Shown in pieces: positions 50,564-59,980 of a stretch of DNA of 64,000 nucleotides. Source of the DNA: Conexibacter stalactiti (GTDB taxonomy: Bacteria > Actinomycetota > Thermoleophilia > Solirubrobacterales > Solirubrobacteraceae); assembly GCF_035967765.1 (NCBI RefSeq), contig NZ_JAYWIT010000011.1; one strand, given 5' to 3'. Within the stretch, counting starts at the first letter, position 1. The number at the start of each line of letters is the position of its first letter. Made by a program: the position numbers and the translations under genes. The notes beneath the pieces were generated by a model. The model did not search any database and was not told the origin of the DNA. It saw only the letters and a program-made list of their open reading frames with translations.

Positions 50564-51226
50564 TCAGTCGCGGCGCCAGGCGGAGACGCCGAGCGCTATC
50601 AGCAGCAGCTGCTTCTCCGTGTGGCGGATGATCTCGTCCTCGGCGACGCGCGAGTCGGTCGGCGCGTCGACGATCGCCTCGGCGGTCGAGACCATCGTGT
50701 TGACGATCAGCGTCGCGACGACCCCGAGGTCCTGGGTCGGCCATCTGTCCAAGAAGGGGAAGCGCGCGAGGTCGGTCGCCAGCTCGCTCGTGAAGAGGCG
50801 GATCTCGCCGCGGATCGCCTGGCGCATGACGGGCACGCCGCTGGAGCGCTCGCGCGCGATGAAGCGGAAGTGCATGCGGTGCGCGTGGACATGGCGGACG
50901 AGGATCTCGACCGAGTCTCTGATCACGTGCTCCGGCCGCTGCGGCTCAGCGCGCGCGGCGCGGATCATCTGCCGCAGCGTGCGAAAGGAGTCGTCGATCA
51001 GGACGAGCCCCAGCTCGTCCATCGAGTCGAAGTGGCGGTAGAAGGCGGTCGGCACGACGCCGGCCTCGCGCGCCACCTCGCGCAGCCCGAGGCTGCTGAA
51101 GCTCTTCTGCTCCAGCAGCCGCAGCGCGGCGTCCAGCAGCGCGACGCGCGTGCGCTCCTTCTGCTCCGCGCGGGTCAGTCTCGGAGGGTTCGGTGTCGCG
51201 ATGTTCACTGAGTCTCGCGTGGCCAT
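50564..51226 (-). CDS. TetR-family regulator of the DesT/FabR type (fatty-acid unsaturation)
   Basis: The 220-residue protein has its HTH at about 25-75: 'ERTRVALLDAALRLLEQKSFSSLGLREVAREAGVVPTAFYRHFDSMDELGLVLIDDSFRTLRQMIR'. VVPTAFYRHF followed by this acidic helix is characteristic of FabR/DesT. 'DSVEILVRHVHAHRMHFRFIARERSSGVPVMRQAIRGEI' continues the match. DesT senses the acyl-CoA saturation state and represses the divergent desCB-type genes, exactly the arrangement here. A site resembling the FabR/DesT palindrome lies at 51279-51296. Confidence 0.88.
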   Translation of the reverse strand: MATRDSVNIATPNPPRLTRAEQKERTRVALLDAALRLLEQKSFSSLGLREVAREAGVVPTAFYRHFDSMDELGLVLIDDSFRTLRQMIRAARAEPQRPEHVIRDSVEILVRHVHAHRMHFRFIARERSSGVPVMRQAIRGEIRLFTSELATDLARFPFLDRWPTQDLGVVATLIVNTMVSTAEAIVDAPTDSRVAEDEIIRHTEKQLLLIALGVSAWRRD

Positions 51227-51278
51227 CTGTACAAGATTCTACTCACAGGCTTGACAATTGGAAATGTGGGTATCACTC

Positions 51279-51296
51279 TGTGCACAAGTGTTCACT
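51279..51296. promoter_or_regulatory. DesT/FabR-like operator overlapping the reductase start
   Basis: Read on the minus strand the site is AGTGAACACTTGTGCACA, close to the AGTGAAC-N4-GTTCACT-type palindrome known for FabR/DesT. It covers the predicted start GTG 51288 and lies downstream of a TTGACA at 51251-51256. Binding there would block transcription of the reductase-desaturase operon. Confidence 0.6.
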
Positions 51297-52418
51297 GAAA
51301 CAGCGACATCCGACCGCCGCACCGGCCTGCGCCGCCGGCTGCTCGCCTCGCCGCTGGCGCAGGCACTCACGACCCCGCACGGGGTCGACCGCTACGTCGA
51401 GCTCGTCAAGCCGGCGTTCTCGCTGCGCGACGTGCGCGCCGAGGTCGTCGCGGTCCGCCGCCAGACGCCCGGCAGCGTCACGCTCGAGCTGCGCCCGAAC
51501 GAGAACTGGCAGGGCTTCCGCGCCGGCCAGCACGTCCGTCTTAGCATCGAGATCGACGGCGTTCGCCACACGCGGCCGTACTCGCCGGCCGGCTCCGAGC
51601 ACGACCCGCGGCTGATCGAGCTGACCGCGCACGCCCAGCCCGACGGCCGCGTCTCGCCGCACCTCCGCACCCGCCTGGTGCCCGGTGACGTCGTCGGCCT
51701 GTCGCGGGCCGAGGGCGACTTCGCGCTCCCGGCCGTCCGCCCGCGCGAGCTGCTGCTGATCAGCGGCGGCAGCGGCATCACGCCCGTCATGGCGATGCTG
51801 CGCACGCTCTGCGACGAGGGTCATGACGGCCCGATCGCGTTCCTCCACTACGCCCCCTCCGAGCGTCACGTCGCCTACGCGAGCGAGCTGCGCGCGCTCG
51901 CCGACGCCCACCCCAACGTCCGTCTGCTGCGTGGCTACACGCGCGTCGGCGGCCTCGGCGGCGGCGAGCTGACGGGGCGCTTCGGGCGCGAGCACGTCGA
52001 CGCGGCGCGGGTCGATCTCTCCGCTGCCGAGACGTTCGTCTGCGGCCCGACGACGCTCGTCGAATCGGTCCACGAGCTGTGGGCGCGCGACGGGCTGGAG
52101 GAGCGGCTGCACGTCGAGCGGTTCGTCGCGCCCGCGCCGCTGCTGGCGCCCGACGACGAGACCGCGACCGGCACGCTGCGCTTCGCGCGCAGCGGCGTCG
52201 AGGTCAAGGGCGGCGGCGGCACGCTGCTCGACGAGGCCGAGGCAGCCGGTTTGACGCCGCAGCACGGCTGCCGGATGGGCATCTGCCACACGTGCAGCTG
52301 CCGCAAGCTGGAGGGAGCGGTCCGCGACCTGCGCACCGGCGCGATCTCGACCGCACCCGACGAGCAGATCCAGATCTGCGTCACCGCGCCGGTCGGCGAC
52401 GTGACGCTCGACATCTAG
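51288..52418 (+). CDS. Ferredoxin reductase-type electron donor for desaturase (DesC-like)
   Basis: The 376-residue protein (from GTG 51288) has an FAD domain ('GFRAGQHVRLSIEIDGVRHTRPYSPAGS'), an NAD(P) domain ('LLLISGGSGITPVMAMLRTL', 'FVCGPTTLVESV') and a C-terminal plant-type [2Fe-2S] ferredoxin ('CRMGICHTCSCRKL ... QICVTAP'). It transfers electrons from NAD(P)H to the desaturase encoded 12 nt downstream. Upstream in-frame TTG 51258 and ATG 51264 are possible starts. The position of TTGACA (51251) makes the later, leaderless GTG more likely. Confidence 0.9.
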   Translation: MFTETATSDRRTGLRRRLLASPLAQALTTPHGVDRYVELVKPAFSLRDVRAEVVAVRRQTPGSVTLELRPNENWQGFRAGQHVRLSIEIDGVRHTRPYSPAGSEHDPRLIELTAHAQPDGRVSPHLRTRLVPGDVVGLSRAEGDFALPAVRPRELLLISGGSGITPVMAMLRTLCDEGHDGPIAFLHYAPSERHVAYASELRALADAHPNVRLLRGYTRVGGLGGGELTGRFGREHVDAARVDLSAAETFVCGPTTLVESVHELWARDGLEERLHVERFVAPAPLLAPDDETATGTLRFARSGVEVKGGGGTLLDEAEAAGLTPQHGCRMGICHTCSCRKLEGAVRDLRTGAISTAPDEQIQICVTAPVGDVTLDI

Positions 52419-52430
52419 GAGGGCCCGAGC

Positions 52431-53567
52431 ATGACGCAGACAGCACCACGCCTGACGCCGCAGCAGCTCGACGCCTTCGGCCGCGAGCTGGACGCGATCC
52501 GCGAGCGCGTGATCGCCGATCTCGGCGAGCGCGACGCGAGCTACATCCGCCGCGTGATCAAGGCGCAGCGCGGCCTCGAGGTCGCCGGCCGCGGGCTGCT
52601 GTTCTTCAGCCTGCTGCCGCCGGCGTGGATCGCCGGCACGACCGCGCTGGCGCTCTCGAAGATCCTCGACAACATGGAGATCGGCCACAACGTGATGCAC
52701 GGCCAGTACGACTGGATGAACGATCCAGCCGTCAACGGCCAGAGATTCGAGTGGGACAGCGCCTGCCCGTCGGAGCAGTGGCGCCACTCGCACAACTACA
52801 TGCACCACACGCACACGAACATCCTCGGCAAGGACCGTGACATCGGCTACGGCGTGCTGCGGATGTCCGAGGACCAGAGATGGCATCCCTACTACCTCGG
52901 CAATCCGATCTACGCGATGGTGCTGGCGTCGTTCTTCCAGTGGGGCGTCGCCTTCCACGACCTCGAGATGGACCGCGTCGCGGCCGGCAAGGGATCGCTG
53001 AAGGACAAGGCCGAGATGGTGCGCGCGATCTGGAGAAAGGGGCGGCGCCAGGCGCTGAAGGACTACGCGCTCTTCCCGCTGCTCGCCGGCCCCGGCGCGC
53101 CGACGACGCTCGCGGCCAACGTGACCGCCAACTACGTCCGCAACGTGTGGGCGTTCATGATCATCTTCTGCGGTCACTTCCCCGACGGCGTCGAGGAGTT
53201 CACGCTGGAGGAGACCGAGGGCGAGACGCGCGGCGAGTGGTACCGCCGCCAGCTGCTCGGCTCCGCCAACCTCACCGGCGGCCCGCTCTTCCACATCATG
53301 AGCGGCAACCTCAGCCACCAGATCGAGCACCACCTCTTCCCCGACCTGCCCGGCCACCGCTACGCCGAGCTGGCCGTCGAGGTGCGCGAGATCTGCGAGC
53401 GCTACGGGCTGCCGTACAACTCCGGCCCGCTGCACAAGCAGTTCGGCAGCGTCGTGCGCAAGATCGTGCGGCTGGCGCTGCCCGACAGCGGCTCCGGCGA
53501 GGGCGAGGCCGCGCCGGCGAGCGGGCCGGTTGCCACCGGCCGGCCGCAGCTCGCGGCCGTCGCCTAG
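52431..53567 (+). CDS. Membrane fatty-acid (acyl-CoA/acyl-lipid) desaturase, DesB-like
   Basis: The 378-residue protein has the three histidine clusters of membrane desaturases: 'EIGHNVMHGQYDW', 'WRHSHNYMHHTHTNI' and 'NLSHQIEHHLFPDLPGHRYAELA', with hydrophobic segments between. It introduces a cis double bond into acyl chains using O2 and electrons from the upstream reductase. AGGAGG lies 9 nt before ATG 52431. The regulator, reductase and desaturase reproduce the desT-desCB arrangement known from Pseudomonas, here in a GC-rich actinobacterial setting. Confidence 0.93.
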   Translation: MTQTAPRLTPQQLDAFGRELDAIRERVIADLGERDASYIRRVIKAQRGLEVAGRGLLFFSLLPPAWIAGTTALALSKILDNMEIGHNVMHGQYDWMNDPAVNGQRFEWDSACPSEQWRHSHNYMHHTHTNILGKDRDIGYGVLRMSEDQRWHPYYLGNPIYAMVLASFFQWGVAFHDLEMDRVAAGKGSLKDKAEMVRAIWRKGRRQALKDYALFPLLAGPGAPTTLAANVTANYVRNVWAFMIIFCGHFPDGVEEFTLEETEGETRGEWYRRQLLGSANLTGGPLFHIMSGNLSHQIEHHLFPDLPGHRYAELAVEVREICERYGLPYNSGPLHKQFGSVVRKIVRLALPDSGSGEGEAAPASGPVATGRPQLAAVA

Positions 53568-56500
53568 GACGCCGCCGCCTCTTCGCGCAGCTCGTCGATC
53601 GTCTCCGCCTCGGCCTCGTCGAGCAGCGCCTGCACGCGCAGGCGGCAGCCGCCGCAGCCGGTGCCAGCCTGGGTGCGGCGGCTGACCTGCTCGACGGTGC
53701 GCAGCGCGTTGTTGCGGATCGCCGCCTCGATCGTGGTGCGCGCGACCGCCTGGCAGGAGCAGACCAGCTCGTCGCCGGCCGCCGTCTGCGCGGCGTCGGC
53801 GTCGGAGCCGAAGACGTCGTCGGGGACCGGGGCGCCGCTGACGGCCAGCTCGCGCAGCCGCGGCGCGTCGCCCATGTCGCCCAGCAGCGTCGCGCCGGCG
53901 AGGCGGCCGTCGCGCACGATCAGGCGCTTGTAGCGGCCGCGGCGAGTGTCCATCTCCAGCAGCTCCTCGTCGCCCGGCTGCAGCGCCGGGTCGCCGGCGC
54001 AGAAGAGGTCGACGCCGGAGACCTTCAGCGTCGTCGCGGTCAGCGCGCCGTGGAAGGCGCCCGGCCGGCCCGCGATCGTCGCGCCGGCCGCTCTCGCCAT
54101 CGCGCGCAGCGGCGGCCACAGGCCGTGGACGACGCCGCGGTGCTCGGCGCACTCGCCGACCGCCCACACGTTCGGCGCGCTCGCGCGCAGCGAGTCGTCG
54201 ACGACGATCCCGCGCCGCACCTCCAGCCCGGCGCCTCTCGCCAGCGCCGTCTCCGGCCGGATGCCGGTCGCGACGACGACGAGGTCGGTCGGCAGTTCCG
54301 TGCCGTCGCCAAGGTGGACGGCGCCGTCGCCGACCTTCGTCGTCGTCGCGTCGACGACGACGTCGAGGTCGGCGAGCGAGCGCGCCAGCAGGCGCGCGCC
54401 GACCTCGTCGAGCTGCGTCTCCATCAGCCGATCGGCGCGGTGCACGAGCGTCACGTGCAGGCCGCGGCCGCGCAGCGCGCGCGCCGCCTCGATCCCGAGC
54501 AGGCCGCCGCCGATCACGACGGCGCGCCTCGCGGTCTCCGCCTCGCGCAGGATCGCGCGCACGTCGTGAAGCGTGCGGAAGGGATGGACGCCGGGACCGT
54601 CGAGGCCCGGTATCGGCGGCAGCGCCGGCAGCGAGCCGGTCGCCAGCACGACTCTGCCGAAGCCGAGCCGCTGCGGCAGGTCGTCGTCGCCGGAGCCGGC
54701 CGCGCTGCCGTCGCCCGTGCGCGCCAGCATCGCGATCCCGGCCTCCAGGTCGAGGGCGGTCACCTCGACGCCGGCCAGCAGCCGCACGCCGCGCTCGGCG
54801 AACCACTGCGACGGCTTCAGCGCCAGCCGTCCCTCGGCGACCTTGCCGGCGAGCAGGTGCGACAGCGCGACGCGGTCGTACGGCGGGTCGGGCTCGCGGC
54901 CGACCATCGTCACGCGCAGCGACGGGTCGTGCGCGAGCGCCGCCTCGACCGTTGCCGTCGCCGCCATCCCGGTGCCGATCACGAGCAGGTCGGACCGAAC
55001 CTGAGCGCTCTGCGCGAGCGGTTCGGCGTGCTCGATCCGCGCCGAGCGCGCCGCGCGGGCGGCGCGGGCGGCGTTCGCCTCGGCGGCCTGGTCGGCCGCT
55101 TCGACGATCACCGCCGTCGCCTTCAGCTCGGGCTGCTTCGAGGTCGGGTCGAGCGCGGGGGAGGTGACGCCGTTGAGCGGCAGGTGACCGGCTTCGAGGT
55201 GCAGGCCGCCCCAGTGGAACGGTGCGAAGGCGACGCCGGGCGCGACGCGGTCGCTGACGCGCACGCGCAGGTGGGTGGTGCCGCGGCGCGAGCGCACGCG
55301 CGCGAGCTGACCGTCGGCGAGGCCGGCCGCGTGGGCGTCGTCGGCGTGCAGCTCGACGAACGGCTCGGGCTCCTCCGCCAGCAGCGCCGGCGACTTGCCG
55401 GTGCGCGTCATCGTGTGCCACTGGCCGGCGACGCGGCCGGTCGTCAGCACGAGCGGAAACTCCTCCGACGGTGCGTCGACGGGCTCGGCGTGCGGCGTCG
55501 CGACGAGGCGCGCGCGGCCGTCCGGGGTCGAGAAGCGGCGGCTGGAATACAACCGCGGGGTGCCGGGATGGTCGTCGCCGCTGCGCCGCCGCGGCACCGG
55601 CCACTGCAGCGGCCCCTCGCGCAGCAGCCGCTCGTGCGAGAGCGCGCTGACGTCGCAGAGGCGGCCGGCCGTCAGCGCCGCGTACTCGTCGTAGACGGCG
55701 GCGGCGTCCTCCCACGCGAACGCCTCCGCGTGGCCGAGCGCGCGGCCGACGCGGGCGAAGATCTCCCAGTCGGGCAGCGCCTCGCCGGGCGGGTCGAGCG
55801 CGCGCTGCACGAGCGAGACGCGCCGCTCCGAGTTCGTCATCGTGCCGTCCTTCTCCGGCCAGCCGGCGGCCGGCAGCAGCACGTGCGCGAGCGCGCCGGT
55901 CTCGGTCGGGTGGAAGGCGTCCTGCACGATCACCAGCTCGCACATCTTCAGCGCGGCGGCGAAGCGCTCGGCGTCGGGCTGCGAGACGACGGGGTTGGTC
56001 GCGACGATCCAGACCGCCTTCACCCTGCCGCTCTCGATCGCCTCGCACAGCTCGGTCGCGGCGACGCCCGGCTGCGGCGAGATCCCCGGCGCGCGCGCCG
56101 GCAGGTTCCAGGCGCGACGCATCTCCAGGCGGTGCTCGGAGGAGGCGACCGAGCGGTAGCCGGGGAGGAGATGCGCGAGCCCGCCGGTCTCGCGGCCGCC
56201 CATCGCGTTCGGCTGGCCGGTCAGTGACAGCGGCCCGGTGCCGGCGCGGCCGATGTTGCCGGTCGCGAGGCAGAGGTTGATCAAGGCTTGGTTCTTCAGC
56301 GTCCCGACCGCGGACTGATTGGCGCCCATCGACCACAGCGCCATCGCGCGCTGGGCGGCGCCGAAGCGGTGCGCGACCTCCTCGATCTGCTCCGCCGTGA
56401 TCCCGCACGCCTCCGCGGCGCGCTCCGGCGTCCACTCGCGCGCGACCGCCAGCGCCTGCTCGATCCCGCTCGTGTGGCGCTCGACGAAGGTCGCGTCGAG

Positions 56501-57217
56501 CAGGCCGTCGCGCTCGATCACGTGCAGCAGGGCGTTGAGCAGCGGCAGGTCGCTGCCGGGGCGGACCTGGAGGTGGACGTCGGCGGCCTCGGCGGTCGGC
56601 GTGCGGCGCGGGTCGACGACGATCACCGCGGCGCCCTCGCGCTGGCGCGCGCGCACCTTGCCCCAGACGATCGGGTGGCAGGCGGCGGCGTTGGAGCCGA
56701 GCACGAGCATGCAGTCGGCCTGCGCGAGGTCGCCGTAGCCGGGCGGCGGGCCGTCGGAGCCGAGCGAGCCGCGGTAGCCGGCGACCGCGGAGGACATGCA
56801 GAGGCGCGAGTTGGAGTCGAGGTTGTTGGTGCCGAGGAAGCCCTTCACGAGCTTGACGGCGGCGTAGTAGTCCTCGGTCAGCAGCTGGCCGGAGATGTAG
56901 ACCGAGACCGCGTCGGCGCCGTGGTCGCGCTGGATCTCGCTGATCCGCGCGGCGACGTGGTCGATCCCCGCGTCCCAGCCGACCTGCTCCCAGCGGTGGT
57001 CGGCGGAGGGTCGCTGGAGCACGTGCGTGGCACGGTCGGCGGCGGCGACCGAGTCGGGCAGCCGCAGCGGCTTCTGGCAGGTCGAGCCGTGGTTGACCGG
57101 GTGCAGTCTGTCGCCCTCGACCGCCGTCAGGCGGCCGTTCTCGACGCGCGCGACGAGACCGCAGCCGGTCCCGCAGTAGGGGCAGGTCGTGCGGATTTCG
57201 CGAGTGGCTTCACTCAT
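53564..57217 (-). CDS. nasA: Assimilatory nitrate reductase fused to NirB-like flavoprotein and BFD [2Fe-2S] domain
   Basis: The 1217-residue protein begins with a [4Fe-4S]/molybdopterin nitrate reductase ('TTCPYCGTGCGLVARVENGRLTAVEGDRLHPVNHGSTCQKPLRLPD': C12, C15, C19, C47). It continues through 'SNAAACHPIVWGKVRARQREGAAVIVVDPRRTPTAEAADVHLQVRPGSDLPLLNALL' and a C-terminal molybdopterin domain near 560-690. From about 740 a pyridine-nucleotide flavoprotein follows ('DLLVIGTGMAATATVEAAL', 'RAVVIGGGLLGIEAARALRGRGL'). A BFD [2Fe-2S] domain closes the chain at about 1150-1190 ('CSCQAVARTTIEAAI ... GTGCGGCR'). It reduces nitrate to nitrite with in-cis electron delivery. Its start overlaps nirD by 8 nt. 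Confidence 0.9.
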   Translation of the reverse strand: MSEATREIRTTCPYCGTGCGLVARVENGRLTAVEGDRLHPVNHGSTCQKPLRLPDSVAAADRATHVLQRPSADHRWEQVGWDAGIDHVAARISEIQRDHGADAVSVYISGQLLTEDYYAAVKLVKGFLGTNNLDSNSRLCMSSAVAGYRGSLGSDGPPPGYGDLAQADCMLVLGSNAAACHPIVWGKVRARQREGAAVIVVDPRRTPTAEAADVHLQVRPGSDLPLLNALLHVIERDGLLDATFVERHTSGIEQALAVAREWTPERAAEACGITAEQIEEVAHRFGAAQRAMALWSMGANQSAVGTLKNQALINLCLATGNIGRAGTGPLSLTGQPNAMGGRETGGLAHLLPGYRSVASSEHRLEMRRAWNLPARAPGISPQPGVAATELCEAIESGRVKAVWIVATNPVVSQPDAERFAAALKMCELVIVQDAFHPTETGALAHVLLPAAGWPEKDGTMTNSERRVSLVQRALDPPGEALPDWEIFARVGRALGHAEAFAWEDAAAVYDEYAALTAGRLCDVSALSHERLLREGPLQWPVPRRRSGDDHPGTPRLYSSRRFSTPDGRARLVATPHAEPVDAPSEEFPLVLTTGRVAGQWHTMTRTGKSPALLAEEPEPFVELHADDAHAAGLADGQLARVRSRRGTTHLRVRVSDRVAPGVAFAPFHWGGLHLEAGHLPLNGVTSPALDPTSKQPELKATAVIVEAADQAAEANAARAARAARSARIEHAEPLAQSAQVRSDLLVIGTGMAATATVEAALAHDPSLRVTMVGREPDPPYDRVALSHLLAGKVAEGRLALKPSQWFAERGVRLLAGVEVTALDLEAGIAMLARTGDGSAAGSGDDDLPQRLGFGRVVLATGSLPALPPIPGLDGPGVHPFRTLHDVRAILREAETARRAVVIGGGLLGIEAARALRGRGLHVTLVHRADRLMETQLDEVGARLLARSLADLDVVVDATTTKVGDGAVHLGDGTELPTDLVVVATGIRPETALARGAGLEVRRGIVVDDSLRASAPNVWAVGECAEHRGVVHGLWPPLRAMARAAGATIAGRPGAFHGALTATTLKVSGVDLFCAGDPALQPGDEELLEMDTRRGRYKRLIVRDGRLAGATLLGDMGDAPRLRELAVSGAPVPDDVFGSDADAAQTAAGDELVCSCQAVARTTIEAAIRNNALRTVEQVSRRTQAGTGCGGCRLRVQALLDEAEAETIDELREEAAAS

Positions 57218-57554
57218 CCGGCAGGCCCAGCATCAGCTCGCCGTCGTGCACGATCACCGGGTAGACGCGCAGCGACGGGTCGTCCGGGCCGCCGCCGATC
57301 CGCTCGCCGGTGCCGAGGCTGAAGCGCCAGCCGTGCAGCGGGCAGGTGACGCAGTCGTCGGCGACGAGGCCGTCCTGCAGCGGACCCTGCTTGTGCGGGC
57401 ACGAGCCGTCGACGGCGTGGAAGCCGGCGTCGGTGTGGAAGACGGCGATCCGCTGCCCCTCGACGGTCACCCGCCGGCCCTCCCACAGCGGCACGTCGGC
57501 GGCCGCTCCGACGGCGATCCAGGTGACGGTCTCGGTGTCGGCGAAGGCGGTCAT
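57210..57554 (-). CDS. nirD: Nitrite reductase small subunit NirD (Rieske-type)
   Basis: The 114-residue Rieske protein has the cluster ligands in 'GSCPHKQGPLQDGLV' and 'CVTCPLHGWRFSLGTGERI'. It is the small subunit of NAD(P)H-dependent assimilatory nitrite reductase. The ATG at 57554 overlaps the nirB stop by ATGA, and its stop overlaps the nasA start, so the three are tightly coupled. Confidence 0.93.
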   Translation of the reverse strand: MTAFADTETVTWIAVGAAADVPLWEGRRVTVEGQRIAVFHTDAGFHAVDGSCPHKQGPLQDGLVADDCVTCPLHGWRFSLGTGERIGGGPDDPSLRVYPVIVHDGELMLGLPDE

Positions 57555-59980
57555 CGGACGGGCTCCGGGGTCGTTGCGGGCGGGATCACGGTGAACGGCT
57601 CCGGCTCGGTGTCGAGCTCGGCGAACTGCTTCGGGTTGACGGGGGCGTGGCGCTCCAGCCACGGGTCGGGATCGCAGGCGGCCTTCGCGATCGCGAAGCG
57701 CTCGCGCAGCCGCTCCGGCTCGCCGCTGTCCTCGTCGAGCACCGCCGCCTGGATCGTCTCCAGCCCGACCCGCTCGACGAAGCGGTGCGTGCGCTCGAGG
57801 TGCTCGCCGTGCTCGCGGTAGTACTGCAGGAAGGTCAGCGAGACGGCGATCGCGTCCTCTCTGGTGGCGACCGTCGCGAGCAGGTCGCCTCTGCGGATCG
57901 TCGAGCCGGCGGCGCCGCCGACGTAGATCTCCCAGCCGCCCTCGATCCCGACGACGCCGATGTCCTTCACGTACGACTCGGCGCAGTTGCGCGGGCAGCC
58001 GCTGACGGCCGCCTTCACCTTGTGCGGCGTGTAGAGCCCCTCCATCCGCCGCTCCAGCTCGATCCCGGTCGCGATCGCGTCGCCGAGGCCGAAGCGGCAG
58101 AAGTCGGTCCCGACGCACGTCTTGACGGTGCGGACCGACTTCGCGTAGGCATGGCCGGAGGGCATCCCCAGCTCCTCCCAGATGCGCGGGAGCGCCTCCT
58201 TTCTGATCCCCAGCAGGTCGATCCGCTGACCGCCCGTGATCTTCACCATCGGCACCTCGTGGCGCTCGGCGACGTCGGCGATGCGGCGCAGCTCCTGCGG
58301 CGTCGTGACGCCGCCGCGGATCCGCGGGATGACCGAGAAGGTGCCGTCCTTCTGGATGTTCGCGTGGACGCGGTCGTTGATGAATCTGGCGTGGCGCTCC
58401 TCGCGATGGCGCGAGGCGGCGACCTCGGAGACGACGTAGGCGAGCCCCGGCTTGCAGGCGCCGCAGTCGCGCCCGGCGCCGCACGCTGCCGTCAGCTCGG
58501 AGACCGACGACAGCTCGCCCTCGCGCACCGCGGCGACGAGCTGCTCGCGCGTCTGCTTCGCGCACGGGCAGAGGTAGGCCGGCTCCTCGTCGGCGCCGCC
58601 GGTCGCGAGCGCGACGAGGTCGAGCACGAGCTCCTTGCAGGAGCCGCAGCCGGTGCCGGCGCGCGTGCGCGCCATCACCTCGCGGCTGCTGGCGCAGCCG
58701 TCGACGCGGACGGCGTCGAGGATCTCGCCCTTGCAGACGCCGTTGCAGTTGCAGACCTGCGCGTCGTCGGGCAGGTCCTCGGCGGTCGCCGCGCTCGCCT
58801 CGACCAGGAGCGCGAGCGCGTCCTCGACCTCCTTGCCGCGCTTGACGACGTCGGTCAGCAGCTCGTGGCCGCGCGTGTCGCCGACCAGCACGGCGCCGAT
58901 CGCGCGGCCGTCAGCGTCGACGATGACCTTGCGGTAGCTGTCGCCGTCGGCGTTGATCACCTCGCGCGGGCCGGTCGCGGCGCCCGCGGTGACGAGGTCG
59001 ATCCCCATCACCTTCAGCTTCGCGGTCGGGACCGAGCCCTCGTAGGCGGGGCCGGTGAGGCCGAGCAGCGTGTCGGCGGCGACCGCGGCCTGCTCGTGGA
59101 TCGGCGCGACGATGCCGTGGACGATCCCGCGGTGCTCGGCGCACTCGCCGACGGAGACGACGCGCGGATGGCTCGTGCGCAGACGGTCGTCGACGACGAC
59201 GCCGCGGTTGACGTCGAGCCCGGCCGCTCTGGCGAGGTCGGTGCGGGAGCGGATCCCGATCGAGACGACGACCAGGTCGGCCGGCAGTTCCGCGCCGCTC
59301 GCAAAGCGCATGCCGGCGACCCGGCCGTCGTCACCTGGCAGCAGCTCCGCGGTCGCGTGCTCGAGCAGCACCTCGACGCCGAGCGCTTGGATCGCGGGCA
59401 GCAGCAGGGCGCCGGCGGCGGCGTCGAGCTGGCGCTCCATCAAGCGGTCGACGAGGTGGACGACCGTCACCTCGACGCCGCGCTGGACCAGTCCGTAGGC
59501 GGCCTCCAGGCCGAGCAGGCCGCCGCCGATCACGGCCGCGCGCTTGACGCCCGCGGCCGCGGCGCTCGTGATCGCCTCGCAGTCGGCGGGGTCGCGGAAG
59601 GCGTGCACGCCGGGCAGGTCGAGGCCCGGCAGCGGCGGCATCAGCGCGTCGCTGCCGGTCGTGACCGCGGCCTGCTCGAAGCTGAGGACGCGGCCGTCGT
59701 CGAGCGTGGCGGTGCCTCGGTCCGGGTCGAGCGCGGTGACCGTTCTGCCGAGCAGCAGCTCGACCTGGCGGTCCTCGTACCAGGCGTCGGGCCGCAGCTG
59801 CAGCTCACTCGCGTCGGCCTCGCCGGCGAGCAGGTGGGAAAGGCGGACGCGGTCGTAGGGGGCGGCCTGCTCGCCGCAGACCATCGTCAGCGGGACCTGC
59901 GCGTCGCGACGACGCAGCTCCTCGACGACCGCCTGGCCGGCGATCCCGCCGCCGATCACGAGGATGCCGGTGGAGCTCAT
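57551..59980 (-). CDS. nirB: Nitrite reductase [NAD(P)H] large subunit NirB
   Basis: The 809-residue protein has an N-terminal flavoprotein module ('GILVIGGGIAGQAVVEELRRRDA', 'RAAVIGGGLLGLEAAYGLV'). Two BFD-type [2Fe-2S] segments follow at about 405-455 ('CNCNGVCKGEI ... GTGCGSCKELV') and 470-515 ('CPCAKQTREQL ... CGACKP'). The siroheme/[4Fe-4S] catalytic region has 'TCVGTDFCRFGLGDA' (about 620) and 'AVSGCPRNCAESYVKDIG' (about 658). It reduces nitrite to ammonia for assimilation. ATG 59980 overlaps the transporter stop (ATGA). Length is close to the family norm. Confidence 0.95.
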   Translation of the reverse strand: MSSTGILVIGGGIAGQAVVEELRRRDAQVPLTMVCGEQAAPYDRVRLSHLLAGEADASELQLRPDAWYEDRQVELLLGRTVTALDPDRGTATLDDGRVLSFEQAAVTTGSDALMPPLPGLDLPGVHAFRDPADCEAITSAAAAGVKRAAVIGGGLLGLEAAYGLVQRGVEVTVVHLVDRLMERQLDAAAGALLLPAIQALGVEVLLEHATAELLPGDDGRVAGMRFASGAELPADLVVVSIGIRSRTDLARAAGLDVNRGVVVDDRLRTSHPRVVSVGECAEHRGIVHGIVAPIHEQAAVAADTLLGLTGPAYEGSVPTAKLKVMGIDLVTAGAATGPREVINADGDSYRKVIVDADGRAIGAVLVGDTRGHELLTDVVKRGKEVEDALALLVEASAATAEDLPDDAQVCNCNGVCKGEILDAVRVDGCASSREVMARTRAGTGCGSCKELVLDLVALATGGADEEPAYLCPCAKQTREQLVAAVREGELSSVSELTAACGAGRDCGACKPGLAYVVSEVAASRHREERHARFINDRVHANIQKDGTFSVIPRIRGGVTTPQELRRIADVAERHEVPMVKITGGQRIDLLGIRKEALPRIWEELGMPSGHAYAKSVRTVKTCVGTDFCRFGLGDAIATGIELERRMEGLYTPHKVKAAVSGCPRNCAESYVKDIGVVGIEGGWEIYVGGAAGSTIRRGDLLATVATREDAIAVSLTFLQYYREHGEHLERTHRFVERVGLETIQAAVLDEDSGEPERLRERFAIAKAACDPDPWLERHAPVNPKQFAELDTEPEPFTVIPPATTPEPVR

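Noticed and set aside
51273..56435. A 1720-codon open frame on the minus strand spanning several genes
   Set aside because: It crosses the reductase, desaturase and nasA regions out of frame and encodes only Arg/Ala-rich sequence. It is a shadow of real genes on both strands.
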